Source: Demequinaceae bacterium UBA4004 (lineage in GTDB: Bacteria; Actinomycetota; Actinomycetes; Actinomycetales; Demequinaceae). From it: a stretch of DNA of 8,435 nucleotides. Shown here piece after piece: positions 7,174-8,435 of this stretch; position 1 is the stretch's first letter, and every line of letters begins with the position of its first letter. The position numbers and the translations under genes are program-made. The DNA is taken from NCBI GenBank assembly GCA_002384765.1, contig DGBM01000096.1, positions 1-8,435 on the forward strand, read 5' to 3'. The notes below the pieces were generated by a model that was not told the DNA's origin, made no database searches, and saw only the letters and a list, made by a program, of their open reading frames with translations.

Positions 7174-7238
7174 TTATGTTCGGCGGAAAGCCTTGCCACG
7201 AGGCCCGACGGGGACGCCGACCGCACGGCCCGTGCGCT

Positions 7239-7244
7239 TACGCT
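7239..7244 (+). promoter_or_regulatory. Candidate leaderless -10 box TACGCT before the Crp/Fnr gene
   Basis: TACGCT fits TAnnnT and ends 6 bases before ATG 7251. No Shine-Dalgarno precedes this ATG, which favours a leaderless mRNA. A -35 is not evident. Confidence 0.42.
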
Positions 7245-7250
7245 TGACCT

Positions 7251-7928
7251 ATGGCCGATACCTGCGTGGCACGCGTTCCCGTCTTCGCCGGGCTTTCGAC
7301 AGCCGATCAACAACGCGTCGCCGGCTTGGCACGCCCGAGGCGGCTTTCCGACGGTGAAACCGCGTACTCCGCCGACGACGAGGTGGCGCAGCTCGTGGTC
7401 GTACACACGGGGTACCTCAAGATCTTCAGGCTCGCGGCCGACGGCAACGAGCATCTGTTCCGCATCCTCGGGCCCGGTGAATTCGCGGGCGAGACATCTG
7501 TATTCACAGGGCGGCGTCCCCTGGACTTCGCGGTATCGGTGGGCGAGTGTCAGTTGTGCGTTTTTCGCCACGACGACCTCGAGGTCCTTATCCGTCAGTA
7601 CCCTGATATCGGCATGCGCATGCTCGCGACCGTAGTGGAACGCCTTGCTCGCACCGAGAATCGACTCAACTCTCTCACCTCACGGGACGTCGAGAGCCGT
7701 CTGGCGACGTACCTCCTCGGCCTGCCCACCTCCGGGAACGATCAGGTCGCCACGGTGACCTTGCCGCTGGCAAAGAAGGACGTGGCCGCGTTGCTTGACA
7801 CGACACCGGAGAGCCTCAGCCGTGCGCTCTCTCGGCTCGCGGGGCGTGGCCTCATCGCCATCGGCGCTGGTCGTTCGGTGTCCATTACGCAGCCCGCTGC
7901 GCTGCGGGCGCTCGCACAAGCCGAGTGA
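7251..7928 (+). CDS. Crp/Fnr-family transcription regulator, FNR-like DNA contact
   Basis: A 225-residue regulator of normal family length. Residues about 8-110 form the cyclic-nucleotide-binding-type beta barrel (VPVFAGLS; then GYLKIFRLAADGNEHLFRILGPGEFAGETSVFTGRRP), residues 112-140 the dimer helix, and 145-215 the winged helix. The recognition helix TTPESLSRALSRLAGRGLI has Glu187, Ser190 and Arg191 in the E-x-x-S-R arrangement of FNR (Glu209, Ser212, Arg213), which reads TTGAT half-sites, not the CRP arrangement. Cysteines are at 5, 100 and 103. The N-terminal cysteine cluster of E. coli FNR is absent, so oxygen sensing by the same cluster is not assured. It is divergent from the narK pair, which it may control. 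Its 3' end overlaps the convergent protease gene by 44 bases. Confidence 0.88.
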   Translation: MADTCVARVPVFAGLSTADQQRVAGLARPRRLSDGETAYSADDEVAQLVVVHTGYLKIFRLAADGNEHLFRILGPGEFAGETSVFTGRRPLDFAVSVGECQLCVFRHDDLEVLIRQYPDIGMRMLATVVERLARTENRLNSLTSRDVESRLATYLLGLPTSGNDQVATVTLPLAKKDVAALLDTTPESLSRALSRLAGRGLIAIGAGRSVSITQPAALRALAQAE

Positions 7929-8343
7929 GGCCTTCTCGTCGCCAGCGCCGCCAAAGCCGACCCGTCACCATCGCCTCGACCTCCGCGAACCGCACAAAGG
8001 GCTGGTCCCACACCCGAGAGTCGTCCGAGGCGTCTGCGTTGTCCCCCACCACGAAGTAGCTCTCCCGTGGCACCCGCCATGCCTCGGTAAGGGCCCCTCG
8101 CACCCGAGCCCGGCCATCGAGGGCCTCCCCGTTGACGAACAGGCGACCTGCCTCGAACTCGACGAGGTCGCCGGGCAATCCGACGACGCGCTTCAGCATG
8201 CGCCACTCGTCGCGGCGAAACACCACCACCATGCCGCGCAGCAACGACGCGTGATTGCGTCCGACCGTCCGCGTGAGCAGAAGGTCGGACGCACGGTAAG
8301 TGGGGGCCATGGACTGACCCGCCACCCGAACAATGCGCTTCAC
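7885..8343 (-). CDS. S26 signal-peptidase-like serine protease, no membrane anchor
   Basis: A 152-residue protein with the serine-lysine dyad of signal peptidase I: Ser11 in GQSMAPTY and Lys51 in MLKRVVGLPGD, plus box E GDNADASDDSR (100-110). It lacks the N-terminal transmembrane helix of LepB, so it may be soluble or loosely bound. Short S26 proteases of this kind include SodX, which matures nickel superoxide dismutase; retention of the GLPGD and box E motifs also fits a reduced LepB-type enzyme. I place the start at GTG 8343: AGGG (8352-8349) lies 5 bases upstream and overlaps the stop of the preceding gene. The longer reading from ATG 8421 would overlap that gene by 71 bases and add a nonconserved Thr/Arg-rich stretch. 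The C-terminus is Arg-rich. Substrate unknown. Confidence 0.8.
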   Translation of the reverse strand: MKRIVRVAGQSMAPTYRASDLLLTRTVGRNHASLLRGMVVVFRRDEWRMLKRVVGLPGDLVEFEAGRLFVNGEALDGRARVRGALTEAWRVPRESYFVVGDNADASDDSRVWDQPFVRFAEVEAMVTGRLWRRWRREGLTRLVRAPAAQRAA

Positions 8344-8350
8344 GCTTGCC

Positions 8351-8434
8351 CTAGTGTGCGCATGCATGCTCGTGCGCATTCGTATGGTGATCGGCGTGCT
8401 CGTGGTGCGCGTGATCCTCACCCTCGGCGTACTT
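8351..8434 (-). CDS. C-terminal end of a histidine-rich protein (partial)
   Basis: On the minus strand a frame is open from the window edge to TAG (8353-8351) and gives 27 codons, nine of them His, mixed with Asp, Glu and Ala and one Cys near the end (for example HAHHEHADHH, HEHACAH). Such tails bind nickel, zinc or copper in metallochaperones and metal-handling proteins. The stop is 7 bases from the GTG of the protease gene and overlaps its ribosome-binding site, so the two are probably co-transcribed. The family cannot be told from the tail. Nickel superoxide dismutase is a context guess, but known SodN C-termini are not His-rich. Confidence 0.6.
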   Translation of the reverse strand, partial: KYAEGEDHAHHEHADHHTNAHEHACAH

Positions 8435-8435
8435 G

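Noticed and set aside
7073..7250. A classical FNR box (TTGAT-N4-ATCAA) or CRP site (TGTGA-N6-TCACA)
   Set aside because: Only single half-site-like pieces such as TCACA at 7133-7137 are present; no full site is found by reading both strands.
8344..8421. ATG 8421 as start of the S26 protease
   Set aside because: It would overlap the His-rich upstream frame, and the added residues look noncoding; GTG 8343 has a well-spaced AGGG.
1..8435. Mobile elements, CRISPR arrays, tRNA or toxin-antitoxin genes
   Set aside because: No transposase, spaced direct repeats, cloverleaf pattern or small paired genes were seen; the region reads as ordinary chromosomal DNA.

Overview
The window is GC-rich (codon third positions mostly G or C) and looks like chromosomal DNA of an actinobacterium. 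Supporting signs are a lipoprotein-type ModA, several starts with no Shine-Dalgarno but a TAnnnT box 6-7 bases upstream (leaderless style), and an HTH-TOBE protein of the kind common in that phylum. The exact genus cannot be read from the sequence. I see no mobile element, CRISPR array, tRNA or rRNA. Gene density is high and no gap reaches 300 bases.

Layout, left to right. The first 67 bases hold the possible end of an upstream gene and a promoter-like box. A full-length DUF853/HerA-like ATPase (68-1645, +) follows. Next is a molybdenum block on the + strand: a small helix-turn-helix plus TOBE (Mop) protein (start proposed at 1685), then modA, modB and modC (2086-4263), tightly packed with ATGA overlaps. 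This is a molybdate ABC importer with its putative molybdate-sensing regulator. ModC lacks the usual C-terminal TOBE domain, so the only TOBE domain in the locus is in the small regulator.

Convergent to the mod genes, on the - strand, are two separate NarK-type nitrate/nitrite transporters of the major facilitator superfamily (7072-5672, then 5675-4308), overlapping by ATGA. The first resembles NarK1 and the second resembles E. coli NarK/NarK2. A 178-base, AT-rich divergent intergenic region separates them from a Crp/Fnr-family regulator (7251-7928, +) with an FNR-like E-x-x-S-R recognition helix and three cysteines. The likely theme is nitrate respiration or use: molybdate import feeds the molybdenum cofactor of nitrate reductase, the NarK pair moves nitrate in and nitrite out, and the Fnr-like protein may control them by oxygen or redox state. 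Nitrate reductase itself is not in the window.

At the right end, on the - strand, is a short S26 signal-peptidase-like serine protease with no membrane anchor (start proposed at GTG 8343). It is coupled to an upstream gene of which only the last 27 codons are present; that tail is strikingly histidine-rich. The protease gene and the Crp/Fnr gene overlap tail to tail by 44 bases.
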